Source of the DNA: Gemmatimonadales bacterium
Lineage (GTDB): Bacteria; Gemmatimonadota; Gemmatimonadetes; Gemmatimonadales; GWC2-71-9
NCBI GenBank assembly: GCA_013813675.1
Contig: JACCRH010000470.1
Coordinates: forward strand, 1-6,001
Direction: 5' to 3'
Length of the DNA: 6,001 nucleotides
The position numbers were made by a program, and so were the translations under genes. Below, in pieces: positions 5,451 to 6,001 of this stretch. Below the pieces are notes generated by a model. It did no database searches and was not told where the DNA came from. It worked only from the letters and a program-made list of their open reading frames with translations. The number at the start of each line of letters is the position of its first letter. The stretch's first letter is position 1.

Positions 5451-6001
5451 ATGCCCAAATCACCCCGCGCGACTTCGTCCAAGAAGAGCACCGACGAACA
5501 CGAAGACCTCGTGGTCGCCGGCCGCGAGATCTCGATCTCCAATCCGCGGAAGATCCTCTTCCCCGGCCCCAAATACACCAAGCTCGACCTGGTCCGGTAC
5601 TACCTCGCGGTTGCCGACGGCGCGCTCCGCGGCGCCGGCGGCCGGCCCAACGTGCTGGTGCGCTATCCCAACGGCATCGGTGAGGAGTTCTTCTTCCAGA
5701 AGCGCGCGCCGACCTCGCGCCCGCCCTGGATCGAGATCGTGTCGCTCAAATTTCCTTCCGGCCGCAGCGCCGAGGAAGTCGTGCCGCGAGACGCGGCGGC
5801 CCTGGCCTGGCTCAGCAATCTCGCCTGCCTGGAGCTGCATCCCCATCCCGTTCGCGCCGAGGACCTGGACCACCCCGACGAGCTGCGGGTGGACCTCGAT
5901 CCGGTACCTGGAGTCGAATGGGACCAGATCCGCCAGGTGGCGCAGGTAGTCGAGGCCACGCTCACCGATCTGGGACTCACCGGGTGGCTCAAGACCTCGG
6001 G
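5451..6001 (+). CDS. ligD: LigD-type DNA repair polymerase/primase domain protein, N-terminal part
   Basis: The first 183 residues of a gene that runs off the right edge. After a basic, low-complexity start (residues 1-19), the sequence matches the archaeo-eukaryotic primase-type polymerase domain of bacterial LigD: VAGREISISNPRKILFPG (22-39), LDLVRYYLAVADGALRG (45-61), VRYPNGIGEEFFFQKRAP (70-87), VVPRDAAALAWLSNL (110-124), then LELHPHPVRAEDLDHPDELR (127-146). The catalytic acidic pair is D148 and D150 in RVDLDPVPG, and the conserved WLKTSG segment begins at 179. In the family, this domain adds nucleotides, often ribonucleotides, at broken DNA ends during Ku-dependent non-homologous end joining. 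Whether the gene also carries ligase and nuclease domains or is a stand-alone polymerase cannot be seen, and the resemblance to stand-alone polymerase-domain proteins is strong, so the symbol is provisional. The start at 5451 is the earliest in-frame ATG. GTG 5511 is the alternative. Confidence 0.88.
   Translation, partial: MPKSPRATSSKKSTDEHEDLVVAGREISISNPRKILFPGPKYTKLDLVRYYLAVADGALRGAGGRPNVLVRYPNGIGEEFFFQKRAPTSRPPWIEIVSLKFPSGRSAEEVVPRDAAALAWLSNLACLELHPHPVRAEDLDHPDELRVDLDPVPGVEWDQIRQVAQVVEATLTDLGLTGWLKTS

Noticed and set aside
5303..5581. Minus-strand open frame spanning the AsmA/LigD intergenic region
   Set aside because: It overlaps the LigD-type gene on the opposite strand, has no recognisable domain, and its start would lie inside conserved polymerase sequence.
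5437..5949. Plus-strand open frame starting at the ATG 14 nt upstream of the LigD-type start
   Set aside because: It is in a different frame from the polymerase motifs, and its translation is Arg/Ser/Pro-rich with no family features.

Overview
The window is GC-rich coding DNA, very probably bacterial. It holds four protein genes and two copies of a small palindromic repeat, and no RNA gene or transposase was found. The mix of an AsmA-family protein with a long Ala/Glu-rich helical tail, a LigD-type repair polymerase, and palindromes carrying the CCTGAGCGAAGCGAAGG core would suit an environmental phylum such as Gemmatimonadota or a relative. That placement is an inference from composition and family resemblance, not a demonstrated assignment.

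Layout: (1) positions 1-1107, plus strand, an Old Yellow Enzyme-type flavin oxidoreductase. Its frame is open at the left edge and it resembles the reductase half of bifunctional aryl-CoA monooxygenase/reductases, so it may be only the C-terminal part of a larger gene. (2) 1124-1190, a 67-nt imperfect palindrome. (3) 1251-2354, plus strand, a flavodoxin-fold NAD(P)H/FMN reductase-like protein with a cysteine cluster and a ~105-residue N-terminal extension. (4) 2382-2450, a second copy of the palindrome in the opposite orientation, lying between convergent genes. (5) 2462-5209, minus strand, an AsmA-family envelope protein of 915 residues. (6) 5210-5450, a divergent intergenic region with one short inverted repeat and no convincing promoter. 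(7) 5451 to the right edge, plus strand, the N-terminal part of a LigD-type DNA polymerase/primase domain, cut by the window end.

The genes do not form one obvious pathway. The first two are co-directional flavoenzymes 143 bp apart, separated by a hairpin. The AsmA gene and the LigD-type gene are divergent and point to envelope maintenance and DNA end repair respectively. The most interesting structure is the pair of oppositely oriented palindromes bracketing the flavodoxin-fold gene. They share an asymmetric arm pattern that allows each copy to be oriented, and they carry in-frame ATGs that can mislead gene-start prediction. I see no strong evidence for a new multi-gene system here.
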